Positions 23,826-32,689 of a stretch of DNA of 64,000 bases are shown here, piece by piece. This stretch comes from Rhodopseudomonas palustris (GTDB lineage: Bacteria > Pseudomonadota > Alphaproteobacteria > Rhizobiales > Xanthobacteraceae): the NCBI RefSeq assembly GCF_003031265.1, contig NZ_CP019966.1:3720001-3784000 (forward strand), written 5' to 3'. The position numbers and the translations under genes were made by a program. The stretch's first letter is position 1, and the number at the start of each line of letters is the position of its first letter. Below the pieces are notes generated by a model, which saw nothing but the letters and a program-made list of their open reading frames with translations, was not told the DNA's origin and ran no database searches.

Positions 23826-24458
23826 TCACCCTCGTCGCAGCGTCTTCAGATAAGCGCATAGCATATCGCCGACCGCATCCGCATAGGCGGTGATCTCGGC
23901 CGCCGTGCGCGGGCGGCTCGAGAAGTCTTTGCCAAGCGCCGCGATCGTGCGGCTGATCAGCTCCGCCGCCCGCAGGCGCGCGGCCTCGGAGCTGTTCGGC
24001 GCCGCCTCGTGCAGGAATGCCGCCATGGTGCCGTCCATCGCCTTGCGGGCCGCACGGGCTTCCGGCGCGTCGCGATACAAAGGCGCAGCATCATCGAGCG
24101 CGCCGCGCACCTCGGCTTCATCGCATTCGGATCGGATGAAGGCATGCACCAGCCGCCGCAGCCGCTGCGGCGGCGGATCGCGGCGATCCTCGAGGATGTC
24201 GCGCAGCATCTCGGAGGTCTGCCGCCACTCGTCGCTCTGAAGCCGGAACAGGATCGCGGCCTTGTTGGGGAAGTACTGATACAGCGAGCCGACACTGACG
24301 CCGGCCTTGTCGGCGACCCGCGCGGTGGTGAAGCGCTGCGCGCCCTCCTTCGCCAAAACCTGAACAGCCGCCTCCAGAATGGCCGCGACCAGCTCGGTCG
24401 AGCGCGCTTGCTGCGGCTGTTTTCGCGAGGAAATTGAGCCACTTCGGCGTTCGGCCAT
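23826..24458 (-). CDS. TetR-family transcriptional regulator
   Basis: 210 aa. The N-terminal helix-turn-helix is VAAILEAAVQVLAKEGAQRFTTARVADKAGVSVGSLYQYFPNKAAIL, a textbook TetR DNA-binding domain, with an all-helical ligand domain behind it. The ATG ending 24458 (MAERRSG) is chosen over the longer frame because the longer form would run through the operator. It is divergent from an O-methyltransferase gene. The shared 96-bp region holds a 22-bp inverted repeat (24485-24506) that is the obvious operator, so autoregulation and control of the methyltransferase are likely. Confidence 0.92.
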   Translation of the reverse strand: MAERRSGSISSRKQPQQARSTELVAAILEAAVQVLAKEGAQRFTTARVADKAGVSVGSLYQYFPNKAAILFRLQSDEWRQTSEMLRDILEDRRDPPPQRLRRLVHAFIRSECDEAEVRGALDDAAPLYRDAPEARAARKAMDGTMAAFLHEAAPNSSEAARLRAAELISRTIAALGKDFSSRPRTAAEITAYADAVGDMLCAYLKTLRRG

Positions 24459-24484
24459 CGGCGCCTCGGGGAATGCGATTAGCG

Positions 24485-24506
24485 AATGCGAATATTTATT
24501 CGTATT
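24485..24506. promoter_or_regulatory. TetR operator candidate
   Basis: AATGCGAATA-TT-TATTCGTATT: arms of 10 bp with one mismatch and a perfect inner CGAATA/TATTCG core. It is centred between the divergent TetR (24458) and methyltransferase (24555) starts, in an AT-rich patch suited to overlapping promoters. Confidence 0.75.
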
Positions 24507-24554
24507 TCTGAGGACGCGCAACATCGCGCTGATCACTCCCTTTTGGAGTTCGCC

Positions 24555-25205
24555 ATGACCACCCTCACCACCTCACCGCTGGCCCCGCTGCTGACGCGGC
24601 TGTTCGACGAAGCCGAGGCCACACAGCCGCAGCTCGATCAGCTAGCACCCGACACGATGCGGCTGATGCGTAGCAAGACCGACTACGCGACGCTGTATGG
24701 CCGGTTGAAAGACTACGCCCTCGCGGTGTCGCCCGAGACCGGCGTGCTGCTCTACATGCTGGCGCGAGGCTGCCGCGCCCGGAGCATCGTCGAGTTCGGA
24801 ACCTCGTTCGGCATTTCGACGCTGCATCTGGCCGCAGCGCTGCGCGACAATGGCGGCGGCCGGCTGATCACCACCGAGTTCGAGCACGCCAAGCTGGTCC
24901 GCGCCGAGGCCAATCTCGAAGCCGGCGATCTCGCCGATCTCGTCGAATTCCGCGAAGGCGATGCGCTGCAGACCCTCAGCAAGGATCTGCCCGACCGCAT
25001 CGACCTGGTGCTGCTCGACGGCGCCAAGGCGCTGTATGCGGATATTCTCGACCGGCTCGAAAGCCGGCTGTCGCCCGGCGCGCTGATCGTCGCCGACAAC
25101 GCCGATCACTGCCCGGACTATCTCGCCCGGGTGCGCGATTCGGCGAACGGTTATCTGTCGGTGCCCTTCGCCGCCGATGTCGAGCTGTCGATGCGGCTCG
25201 GCTGA
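24555..25205 (+). CDS. class I SAM-dependent O-methyltransferase
   Basis: 216 aa, Methyltransf_3/24-like (caffeoyl-CoA/catechol O-methyltransferase type). SAM-binding elements are SIVEFGTSFGISTLHLAAAL (motif I), RLITTEFEHAKLVRAEANL, EFREGDALQTL and VLLDGAKALYADIL. ALIVADNADHCPDY replaces the usual metal-binding Asp-Asn. Predicted to be cytoplasmic; the small-molecule acceptor is unknown. The ATG at 24555 is preceded by ttttggagttcgcc. It is divergent from a TetR gene across a clear operator, so it is likely induced by a TetR ligand. Confidence 0.88.
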   Translation: MTTLTTSPLAPLLTRLFDEAEATQPQLDQLAPDTMRLMRSKTDYATLYGRLKDYALAVSPETGVLLYMLARGCRARSIVEFGTSFGISTLHLAAALRDNGGGRLITTEFEHAKLVRAEANLEAGDLADLVEFREGDALQTLSKDLPDRIDLVLLDGAKALYADILDRLESRLSPGALIVADNADHCPDYLARVRDSANGYLSVPFAADVELSMRLG

Positions 25206-25349
25206 TACTTCCGACGGGGCGCACGCCCCGCGGTCTGCCGCCGGCAGCGCCGGCCGTAAGCGTTCAACGTCAATCAACGCACGTCCCGATCCATCGCGGT
25301 CGGCGTGCGCTGATGACGCCGCCGATCGCGGATCAGCCTGGAGGTTCCC

Positions 25350-25646
25350 ATGGCCGTCCGTTCGATCGATGCCTCGCCTGCCCCCGCCCTGTCGCTGCGC
25401 CGCCGGCTGGCGCTGCACACCTGCCTCGTCTTCACCGCGATCGCGGTGCTGATCCCGCCGCACGCCTCACCGAGCCACGCGCCGGTGCTAATCGGCACGC
25501 GGCTGCTGCTGGGCGTGATCAACTATGTGAGACGTCGCAGCGCGGCGCGATGCGGCTGCGCCGCGCTCAAGCGCTGCGGTCGCGGGTCGCGGCCACCACC
25601 GTGCAGAGCGCCAGACCCAGCACAGCGGAGGAGACGTAACCGTTGA
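25350..25646 (+). CDS. possible small membrane protein, 98 aa
   Basis: MAVRSIDASPAPALSLRRRLALHTCLVFTAIAVLIPPHASPSHAPVLIGTRLLLGVINYVRRRS... follows a strong TGGAGGTTCCC ribosome-binding site. The first 65 residues look genuine, with a single hydrophobic stretch and YVRRRS after it. The last 30 residues overlap the convergent MFS gene by 80 bp and are Arg/Pro-rich without character, so the original stop may have been lost through a small change. No family is recognised. Confidence 0.4.
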   Translation: MAVRSIDASPAPALSLRRRLALHTCLVFTAIAVLIPPHASPSHAPVLIGTRLLLGVINYVRRRSAARCGCAALKRCGRGSRPPPCRAPDPAQRRRRNR

Positions 25647-26715
25647 CGTGCAGCAGCCCGGCGGCGAACAGCGTGCCGCCGATCGCCGAGCCGATCGCCT
25701 GGCCGACATACAGCACCGACGTATTCAGCGACACCGTTGCGCCGGCGAGCGTCGGATCGGCCGTGACCAAGCGCACCTGCTGCATCGAGTTCGAGGCCGC
25801 AAACCCCAGCCCCCACACTGCCACCGCAACGGCCATCACGCCGAAATGCCCGGCGCCGAAAGTCCAGCCGAGGATGCCGGCCAGCATCAGCGAGGTGAAC
25901 AGCGCCGAGGTGCGGTATGCGCCCCAGCCGTCAACGATGCGGCTGGCGATGACGTTGCCGACGAAGCCGCAGACGCCGTAGATCGCGAACACCAGCGCGA
26001 TCTCGCGCGGCCCGGCGCCGGTCAGGCCGGTGAGCAAGGGCCCGAAGAAAGTGAACACCACGAACTGCCCGGAAGTCTGCAGCGACGACACCCCGAGCAG
26101 CGTCAGGATGCGGCGGTTGCGCCCCACCGCAGCCCAGGTGCGCAGGCTCACCGGCGCCGCCGTCAGGCCGCCCGGCAGCCGCAGCCAGAGCAGGATAAAG
26201 CTGATCAGCCCGATGCCGCCGACGGTGAGATAGGCGCCGCGCCAGCCGGTATGATCGGCCGCGAAGGTGACCAGCGGCACGCCGAGCGCCACCGCCAGCG
26301 ACCAGCCGAGAAACACATAGGCCATGGTGCCGCCGCGACTTTCCGGCGGCACGATCAGCGCCACCGCGCCGGCGGCCTGCGGCGTGTACAGCGCGCCGAC
26401 CGACAGCATCGCCAGCCGAAGCACCAGCAGCACGGTATAGTTCGGCGCAAAGGCGGAGGCGAGATTGCCGAGCGCCAGCACCGCCAGCGTCGTCGTCAGC
26501 AGCAGCCGGCGATCGATCCGGCTGGTCAGCCAGGCGGTGAGCGGCGAGCCGATGCACAGCACGATCGCCCCGAAGGTGATCAGCAGCCCGGCGTCGCGGA
26601 TCGTCACCCCGAGCCCGGCCGCCAGATCCGGCAACATGCCGGCAGGCGCCAGAACCGAGGTTCCGGTGACGAAATTGCCGAGCATCAGGGCGGTGGGGGC
26701 GAACGAGCGGGACAC
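25567..26715 (-). CDS. MFS transporter, drug/sugar-efflux type
   Basis: 382 aa with twelve predicted spans of the major facilitator superfamily (AraJ/YdhP-like branch). It has the motif A equivalent between TM2 and TM3 (LTAWLTSRIDRRLLLTTTLAVLALGN) and LRLAMLSVGALYTPQAAGAVALIVPPESRG in TM4, the typical proline/glycine-rich antiporter region. Predicted to be a proton-driven exporter; the substrate is unknown. The start is a GTG at 26715. It overlaps the small ORF at 25350 tail to tail. No regulator is adjacent. Confidence 0.9.
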   Translation of the reverse strand: MSRSFAPTALMLGNFVTGTSVLAPAGMLPDLAAGLGVTIRDAGLLITFGAIVLCIGSPLTAWLTSRIDRRLLLTTTLAVLALGNLASAFAPNYTVLLVLRLAMLSVGALYTPQAAGAVALIVPPESRGGTMAYVFLGWSLAVALGVPLVTFAADHTGWRGAYLTVGGIGLISFILLWLRLPGGLTAAPVSLRTWAAVGRNRRILTLLGVSSLQTSGQFVVFTFFGPLLTGLTGAGPREIALVFAIYGVCGFVGNVIASRIVDGWGAYRTSALFTSLMLAGILGWTFGAGHFGVMAVAVAVWGLGFAASNSMQQVRLVTADPTLAGATVSLNTSVLYVGQAIGSAIGGTLFAAGLLHVNGYVSSAVLGLALCTVVAATRDRSA

Positions 26716-26825
26716 TCCGGAAGGCTAGCAGGGTTTCCATGCAAGTGCATTAAAATTCTGCCAGACCGGGCATGCGCCGCGACACCAGCAGGGCGAAATG
26801 GGCGCCGCGGCCGGGTCCGGGTTCC

Positions 26826-26853
26826 TTGAATCGTCCGATTCCCCTGCTATACA
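26826..26853 (+). promoter_or_regulatory. sigma-70-like promoter of thrS
   Basis: TTGAAT (26826-26831), a 16-bp spacer and TATACA (26848-26853), about 50 bp before the thrS start. It is a good housekeeping-type match in an otherwise GC-rich spacer. Confidence 0.5.
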
Positions 26854-26908
26854 GCCCCTTTCCGCTTACCTGCGCTCGTACGCAGGAGTGAGCCAGAGGA
26901 GCCTTCCG

Positions 26909-28972
26909 ATGACCGAAAAGACTTCGGGCGACAAGCCTTCCGCGTCCACCTCCGGCTTCCAATACACGCTCTCCAACCTCAAGCCGGTAGCCCCCATGGA
27001 CCAGATCACCATCACCTTCCCCGACGGCAAGACCCGCGAATATCCCCGCGGCACCACCGGGCTCGACATCGCCAAGGGCATTTCGCCCTCGCTCGCCAAG
27101 CGCACCGTCGTGATGGCGCTGAACGGCACGCTGACCGATCTCGCCGATCCGATCGAAGACAATGCCCAGATCGACTTCGTCGCCCGTGACGATGCGCGCG
27201 CGCTGGAATTGATCCGGCACGATTGCGCCCACGTGCTCGCCGAAGCGGTGCAGAGCCTGTGGCCGGGCACCCAGGTGACCATCGGCCCGACCATCGAGAA
27301 CGGCTTCTACTACGACTTCTTCCGCAACGAGCCGTTCACCCCGGAAGACTTCGCGGCGATCGAGAAGAAGATGCGCGAGATCATCGCGCGCGACAAACCG
27401 TTCACCAAGGAAGTCTGGACCCGCGACGAAGCCAAGAAGGTGTTCGCCGACAACGGCGAGGCGTTCAAGGTCGAGCTGGTCGACGCCATTCCGGAAGACC
27501 AGACGATCAAGATCTACAAGCAGGGCGAGTGGTTCGATCTGTGCCGCGGCCCGCACATGACCTCGACCGGCAAGATCGGCACCGCCTTCAAGCTGATGAA
27601 GGTGGCGGGCGCGTATTGGCGCGGCGACAGCAACAACCCGATGCTGACCCGGATCTACGGCACCGCCTGGGCCAAGCAGGAAGACCTCGACGCCTACCTG
27701 CATCAGATCGAGGAAGCCGAGAAGCGCGACCACCGCAAGCTCGGCCGTGAACTCGACCTGTTCCATTTCCAGGAAGAAGGTCCGGGCGTGGTGTTCTGGC
27801 ACGCCAAGGGCTGGAGCCTGTTCCAGTCGCTGGTCGGCTATATGCGCCGCCGCCTCGCCGGCGACTACGACGAGGTCAACGCGCCGCAGATCCTCGACAA
27901 GGTGCTGTGGGAGACCTCGGGCCACTGGGAATGGTACCGCGAAAACATGTTCGCGGCGCAGTCGGCCGGCGACGATGCCGAGGACAAGCGCTGGTTCGCG
28001 CTGAAGCCGATGAACTGCCCCGGCCATGTGCAGATCTTCAAGCATGGTTTGAAGAGCTACCGCGACTTGCCGCTGCGGCTCGCCGAGTTCGGCGTGGTGC
28101 ATCGCTACGAGCCGTCGGGCGCCATGCACGGCCTGATGCGGGTGCGCGGCTTCACCCAGGACGACGCGCACGTGTTCTGCACCGAGGCGCAGCTCGCCGA
28201 GGAATGCATCAAGATCAACGACCTGATCCTGTCGACCTACTCCGACTTCGGCTTCGAAGGCGAACTGACGGTTAAGCTGTCGACCCGGCCGGAGAAGCGC
28301 GTCGGCACCGACGAGATGTGGGATCACGCCGAGCGCGTGATGGCCACGGTGCTGTCCGAGATCAAGGCCAAGGGCGGCAACCGCATCAAGACCGAGATCA
28401 ACCCCGGCGAAGGCGCGTTCTACGGACCGAAGTTCGAATACGTGCTGCGCGACGCGATCGGCCGCGACTGGCAGTGCGGCACCACGCAGGTCGACTTCAA
28501 CCTGCCGGAGCGGTTCGGCGCGTTCTATATCGACGCCGACGGCGCCAAGAAGGCGCCGGTGATGGTGCATCGCGCGATCTGCGGCTCGATGGAGCGCTTC
28601 ACCGGCATCCTGATCGAGCACTACGCCGGCAACTTCCCGCTGTGGCTGGCGCCGGTTCAGGTCGTCGTCACCACGATTACGTCGGAAGGCGACGACTACG
28701 CCAAGAAGGTGCTGGCGGCGCTGCGCAAGGCCGGCCTGCGCGCCGACATCGATCTGCGCAACGAGAAGATCAACTTCAAGGTGCGCGAGCATTCGCTCGC
28801 TAAGGTCCCTGCCCTGCTGGTGGTCGGCAAAAAGGAAGCCGAGAGCCACTCGGTCTCCGTCCGCCGCCTCGGCAGCGAAGGCCAGAAGGTGATGCCCACC
28901 GACGAAGCCATCGCCGCGCTGGTGGACGAGGCGACCCCGCCGGACGTGAAGCGGATGCGGGGGACGGCTTAA
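26909..28972 (+). CDS. thrS: threonyl-tRNA synthetase
   Basis: 687 aa class II synthetase that charges tRNA-Thr. Order of parts: TGS domain (about 30-90, [21 protein letters not shown]), the editing domain with [12 protein letters not shown] and the zinc/editing Cys-His residues (CRGPHM), catalytic core with [13 protein letters not shown] (zinc-ligand Cys), [14 protein letters not shown] and FYGPKFEY, and a C-terminal anticodon domain ending [12 protein letters not shown]. The ATG at 26909 has agaggagccttccg ahead. An internal ATG at 26996 (MDQITITF) would give a start closer to other ThrRS proteins, but it lacks a ribosome-binding site. It has its own promoter and probably its own terminator. 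Confidence 0.97.
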   Translation: MTEKTSGDKPSASTSGFQYTLSNLKPVAPMDQITITFPDGKTREYPRGTTGLDIAKGISPSLAKRTVVMALNGTLTDLADPIEDNAQIDFVARDDARALELIRHDCAHVLAEAVQSLWPGTQVTIGPTIENGFYYDFFRNEPFTPEDFAAIEKKMREIIARDKPFTKEVWTRDEAKKVFADNGEAFKVELVDAIPEDQTIKIYKQGEWFDLCRGPHMTSTGKIGTAFKLMKVAGAYWRGDSNNPMLTRIYGTAWAKQEDLDAYLHQIEEAEKRDHRKLGRELDLFHFQEEGPGVVFWHAKGWSLFQSLVGYMRRRLAGDYDEVNAPQILDKVLWETSGHWEWYRENMFAAQSAGDDAEDKRWFALKPMNCPGHVQIFKHGLKSYRDLPLRLAEFGVVHRYEPSGAMHGLMRVRGFTQDDAHVFCTEAQLAEECIKINDLILSTYSDFGFEGELTVKLSTRPEKRVGTDEMWDHAERVMATVLSEIKAKGGNRIKTEINPGEGAFYGPKFEYVLRDAIGRDWQCGTTQVDFNLPERFGAFYIDADGAKKAPVMVHRAICGSMERFTGILIEHYAGNFPLWLAPVQVVVTTITSEGDDYAKKVLAALRKAGLRADIDLRNEKINFKVREHSLAKVPALLVVGKKEAESHSVSVRRLGSEGQKVMPTDEAIAALVDEATPPDVKRMRGTA

Positions 28973-29098
28973 CAGCCGTCGGCTAGCGGCGAGTATCGTG
29001 CCTGAAAGGCCAGATACTCGTCGGTGCGCTGATGGAAGGAGCTAAGCTCTACTCTGTTGCAGAGTTCAGCAAAGATCTCGACACGATTTCTTCAACGT

Positions 29099-29130
29099 GA
29101 TGCCCGGGCTGGTCCCGGGCATCTTCGTGT
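29099..29130 (+). terminator. hairpin downstream of thrS
   Basis: A perfect 10-bp stem gatgcccggg / cccgggcatc with a 5-base loop (29099-29123), followed by ttcgtgttt. The sequence also resembles the atgcccggg type of dispersed palindrome in this bacterial group, so it may be repeat and terminator at once. It lies 127 bp after the thrS stop. Confidence 0.55.
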
Positions 29131-29249
29131 TTGGCGGGGCGTGCAGCAATGACGTAGATGGCAGGTACTAACCCGGCGATGACGAATAGGTGCGCGAGCC
29201 GCGATTGACTAAGCGGCCGCCCGCCTTACCAAGATTTGCGCACGCGCGC

Positions 29250-29828
29250 TTACGCGCTACGGTCGACGCCAGGGGATTGGGTAGTGCCCTTCTGCATGGC
29301 GGCGATCGCGGCGTCGAGTTCGGCGCGGCTGTACTGGCGTTCGCTGCCGGCGCACGGCGTCCATTCGCTTTGCGACTTGGCGGTGTCGGCGATCTCGACC
29401 TTGCCGCCGAGCAGCTTGGCGTAGGTCTCCGCCCGCCACTGCGCCAGCGCCGGCCCGGTCAGCGACGGCTCGTCGATGCCATCCACGGATGCCGCGGTGG
29501 AATTACTCATCTTGACGAGGCCACTGTTGTAGAGCGTCGCCACCACCTCGTTGCCAACCTTGACGGTGGCATAGACGTCATTGGGTTCGTTGTCGGAGGC
29601 GCCGGTCGGTGCGACATCCTGCTGCTGCAGCCAGACGCGCGCGATCTCGTCGACTTCCGGGGACGTCACTTTGCGCACCGCTTCGGGATGCGCCTTCATC
29701 AAGTCCGCGAAGCTGTACACGTCACCTTCGAAAGCGAGGCCGCTCTTGTCGGTGGACTTCTCCGAATCCGCCTTGGTCACGTGCATATACGGCGTCAGCC
29801 CAAGGCCTTGGCGGTCGGTGATATTCAT
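29250..29828 (-). CDS. hypothetical protein, 192 aa
   Basis: Starts MNITDRQGLGLTPYMHVTKADSEKS at the ATG ending 29828. Acidic and soluble with no signal peptide. Segments such as YSFADLMKAHPEAVRKVTSPEVDEIARVWLQQQ, DVYATVKVGNEVVATLYNSGLVKMSNSTAA and SRAELDAAIAAMQKGT resemble proteins of unknown function found scattered in Bradyrhizobium and Rhodopseudomonas genomes. No catalytic motif is seen. It is isolated between the thrS terminator and a nitroreductase gene running the other way. The frame extends upstream, but that part lacks coding character. Confidence 0.65.
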   Translation of the reverse strand: MNITDRQGLGLTPYMHVTKADSEKSTDKSGLAFEGDVYSFADLMKAHPEAVRKVTSPEVDEIARVWLQQQDVAPTGASDNEPNDVYATVKVGNEVVATLYNSGLVKMSNSTAASVDGIDEPSLTGPALAQWRAETYAKLLGGKVEIADTAKSQSEWTPCAGSERQYSRAELDAAIAAMQKGTTQSPGVDRSA

Positions 29829-30109
29829 GATGCGCCCCCACTCCAAATCCGTCCGAGTGCTGGGATTGCAAACTTCGCGCCACAAAGAAGCCTTGCCGAT
29901 CAATGCGATCGTGAACCGCGGCGACCGCGCAGACGGCGACAATTGCCGAATGCCGGCAAGCTTTTCCTATGCCGAAGGTCGATTCCGCGGCTGATGCATT
30001 TGGTACGGTTCTGATCGAACCTCGCGCCGACATGCGGTAGATTGCCGGCCGACGCGCGCGCCTTGCGGATCACGCCTGCGGGCGGCGCAGGACCTGATGG
30101 AGAACAGCC

Positions 30110-30673
30110 ATTTCCGACCCTATCGAATTCTTCAAGACCCGCCGCTCGGTGAAGCCGCGCGAGATGACCGGGCCCGGCCCGACGCCGGACGAGCTGGAGA
30201 CCATCCTGACGATCGGCGCGCGGGTGCCGGACCACGGCAAGATCGCGCCGTGGCGGTTCATCGTGTTCGAAGGCGACGCGCGCGCCCGCGCCGGCGAGGT
30301 GATCGGCGCTGTGTTCGCCCGCAAGCATCCCGAAGCGACCGCCGAGCAGATCGCTACCGAGAAGGGCCGGCTGTCGGAAGCGCCGCTGGTGATCGCGGTG
30401 GTGTCGTCGCCGAAGCCGCATCCCAAGGTGCCGGTGTGGGAGCAGGAATTGTCGGCCGGCGCGAGCTGCATGAACATCGTCTCGGCCGCGACCGCGCTTG
30501 GTTACGGCGCCAACTGGCTGACCGGCTGGATCGCGTTCGATCCCGAAGTGCTGAGCGGCCTCGGCCTGCGCGGCGACGAGAAGCTCGCCGGCTTCATCCA
30601 TATCGGCACGCGGCCGAAGGACATCGAAGACCGGCCGCGCCCGGAGCTGAACGCGATCGTGACGCGGTTCTAA
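30110..30673 (+). CDS. nitroreductase-family protein, apparent ATT start
   Basis: 187 aa, FMN-dependent nitroreductase (YdjA/TdsD-like). The protein reads FKTRRSVKPREMTGPGPTPDELETIL, then ARVPDHGKIAPWRFIVFEGDAR, WEQELSAGASCMNIVSAATALGYGANWLTG and FIHIGTRPKDIEDRPRPELN, all family hallmarks. The first in-frame GTG (30149) would cut off the essential N-terminal SDPIEFFKTRRS, where the FMN phosphate-binding Arg pair lies. No ATG, GTG or TTG exists in frame between the stop at 30095-30097 and that point. An ATT at 30110 sits seven bases after GGAG, giving (M)SDPIEFF. A rare ATT start, as in infC and pcnB of E. coli, is the best reading. Confidence 0.85.
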   Translation: MSDPIEFFKTRRSVKPREMTGPGPTPDELETILTIGARVPDHGKIAPWRFIVFEGDARARAGEVIGAVFARKHPEATAEQIATEKGRLSEAPLVIAVVSSPKPHPKVPVWEQELSAGASCMNIVSAATALGYGANWLTGWIAFDPEVLSGLGLRGDEKLAGFIHIGTRPKDIEDRPRPELNAIVTRF

Positions 30674-30720
30674 GCGCCCCGGCTGCGGTCCGCGCTGAGC
30701 GTGCCGCGGCCGCCGGCCTA

Positions 30721-32595
30721 CTAAGCGCGGCCGACTGGAAATACCCGGCCTTCGAACACCGTGCCCCAGATAGGCACGTCCTTGAGCTGCTCCGGCGGCA
30801 CGGCGTAAGGGTCCTGCTCGAGCACGGTGAAATTGGCGATCTTGCCCGGCGCGATGCTGCCAAGCTGGTCCTCATGGCGCCAGGAATACGCCGCCTCGAT
30901 CGTGATCGCGCGTAGCGCCGCATCGACCGACACCCGCTGCTCGGGGCCGGCGACGCGCCCTGACGGCGTCAGCCGGTTGACGCCGCACCACGCCAGATAC
31001 AAGGGCGCGCTCGGCGCCATCGGCAGGTCGGAGTGGTAGGAGAGCGGCACGCCCTGATCGAGCACCGACTTGGCGCGCACCATCGCGTCCGCCCGCTCCG
31101 GCCCCAGCCCCACGGCGCTGTATTTGTCCGCAAACCCGGTCGTGTAGTACGGGTTGGCGCTGACCAGCGCACCGAGCCGCTTGATCCGCGCGACCTGGTC
31201 CTCGGTCGAGTTGGCGAAATGCACGATCACGCTGCGATGATCGGCGCGCGGATGCTCGGCTTTCAGCTTCTCCAGAATGTCGAGCAGCTTCTCCAGCCCG
31301 AGATCACCGTTGACGTGGGTGTGGATCTGGTAGCCGGCATTCCAGAACAGCCGGGCGCGGCGCTCCAGCTCGTCCGGCGGAATGATCCATTCGCCCAGGT
31401 GGCCGTCGAGATAACCGTCTTTCATCTGCATCAGTTGCGAGATGATGGCGCCGTCGGCGAACAGCTTGATCTGGCCGGGGAAGAACATCAGCTTGCGGCC
31501 CGGCGCCTCCGTCGCCACCGCGATCTGCTCCTCCACCGCATCGAGCGCGCCGTCGAGCCCGACCCGGTCGACGATGCCGCGGCCGTCGGCGATGAAGGTC
31601 GAATACATCGGCGTCTCGGGGGCGCCGAGGATTTGCTCGTACAGCTTCCACATGTCCGGCGTGTACAGGGCGCCCGGCTCCATATAGGCGGTGACGCCGT
31701 TGGCGTGCAGATAGCTCACCATCTGTTTCAGCCCGAAGGCCAGCCGCTCCGGTGTCGCCAGCACCTTGAGCATCGGCGTGATCATCAAATTCAGGCCGTC
31801 TTCCCAGAAATGGCCCTCGCGCCAGTTGGCCTGGGTGCTCGCCCTGCCCTGGTTCTGCGTCATCGCCTCGGTGATGCCGAGCGCCGCCATCGCCGGCGTG
31901 TTCAGATAGAATTCGTGGCAGGAGCGATGCCACACCGCGATCGGCCGGGTCGGATTGATGGCGTCGAGTGCGGCGCGGTCGAGCTTGCCGTGCCACAGCG
32001 CGTGATAGCCCCAGGTCAGGAGCCAGGCGTCGGGCTTATCGAGCTTGGCGTCGGCCGCCTTCAGCCGCGCTTGGTAAGCGTCGGCGCTGCCGGCCGCCTT
32101 GTGGGTGCCGCCCGGCAGTACCCAATCCTCCGGCGCGATCACCTCGACCGCCAGCGTCAGCGCGCCGAGCACCGGATGCAGATGCTGATCGATCAGCCCC
32201 GGCATCACGATCTTGCCCGCAAAGGTCTCGTCCACGGTGAACGGCCGACTATCCAGCGCTGCCTTGACCTCATCGAGCGACCCGGCCGCGACGATCCGCT
32301 TGCCGGCGACAGCAACCGCCGTCGCTTCCGGCGCGCCGCGCTCCATCGTGATGAACTTCTTGGCGGTGAAGATCGTCACCGGCTGCGCTGCGCCGGCGGC
32401 TTGATCACCACCGAGCCCGCTCGCCAGCCGCGCATTGATACCACCGTCGGCCTTTGCCGACCTAGATACCACCGCCTCGGCCACGAACGGCACGCCCGCG
32501 CTGAGCGCGACTGCGCCCTTCAGGACCTTGCGTCGCGACGGTAGCGACAGCGAGCGGACGGCGAATTGAAAACCGGGATTGCAGGCAATGCACAT
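30721..32595 (-). CDS. amidohydrolase family 3 (YtcJ-like), Tat-type signal
   Basis: 624 aa metal-dependent hydrolase. After MCIACNPGFQFAVRSL comes a twin-arginine motif PSRRKVLKGAVALSAG, so export folded by Tat is likely. Catalytic parts: PGLIDQHLHP (metal-binding His-x-His), KLFADGAIISQ, HTHVNGDLGLE (metal His), VHFANSTED and SYHSDLPM (Asp near the C-terminus), then GSIAPGKIANFTVLEQDP. This matches the amidohydrolase_3 family that includes exoenzyme-regulatory and N-acyl-amino-acid deacylase-like members. The substrate is unknown. The MCIAC start with two Cys is shared by a subgroup of such proteins. Monocistronic. Confidence 0.88.
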   Translation of the reverse strand: MCIACNPGFQFAVRSLSLPSRRKVLKGAVALSAGVPFVAEAVVSRSAKADGGINARLASGLGGDQAAGAAQPVTIFTAKKFITMERGAPEATAVAVAGKRIVAAGSLDEVKAALDSRPFTVDETFAGKIVMPGLIDQHLHPVLGALTLAVEVIAPEDWVLPGGTHKAAGSADAYQARLKAADAKLDKPDAWLLTWGYHALWHGKLDRAALDAINPTRPIAVWHRSCHEFYLNTPAMAALGITEAMTQNQGRASTQANWREGHFWEDGLNLMITPMLKVLATPERLAFGLKQMVSYLHANGVTAYMEPGALYTPDMWKLYEQILGAPETPMYSTFIADGRGIVDRVGLDGALDAVEEQIAVATEAPGRKLMFFPGQIKLFADGAIISQLMQMKDGYLDGHLGEWIIPPDELERRARLFWNAGYQIHTHVNGDLGLEKLLDILEKLKAEHPRADHRSVIVHFANSTEDQVARIKRLGALVSANPYYTTGFADKYSAVGLGPERADAMVRAKSVLDQGVPLSYHSDLPMAPSAPLYLAWCGVNRLTPSGRVAGPEQRVSVDAALRAITIEAAYSWRHEDQLGSIAPGKIANFTVLEQDPYAVPPEQLKDVPIWGTVFEGRVFPVGRA

Positions 32596-32689
32596 CGCGC
32601 GTGCTCCAGGACCGAAGCAGTTAGTTGTCCTGCAAACAGCTTAGCACGCGAATCGGGAACTCAGCGCCCCGGACCTTGGTCGCGCCTGG

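Noticed and set aside
26750..28849. 699-codon open frame antisense to thrS
   Set aside because: The sense frame is an unmistakable ThrRS. Long antisense frames are expected from high third-position GC in this DNA.
31033..32544. 503-codon open frame antisense to the amidohydrolase
   Set aside because: Same reason: strong sense gene and no start signals on the other strand.
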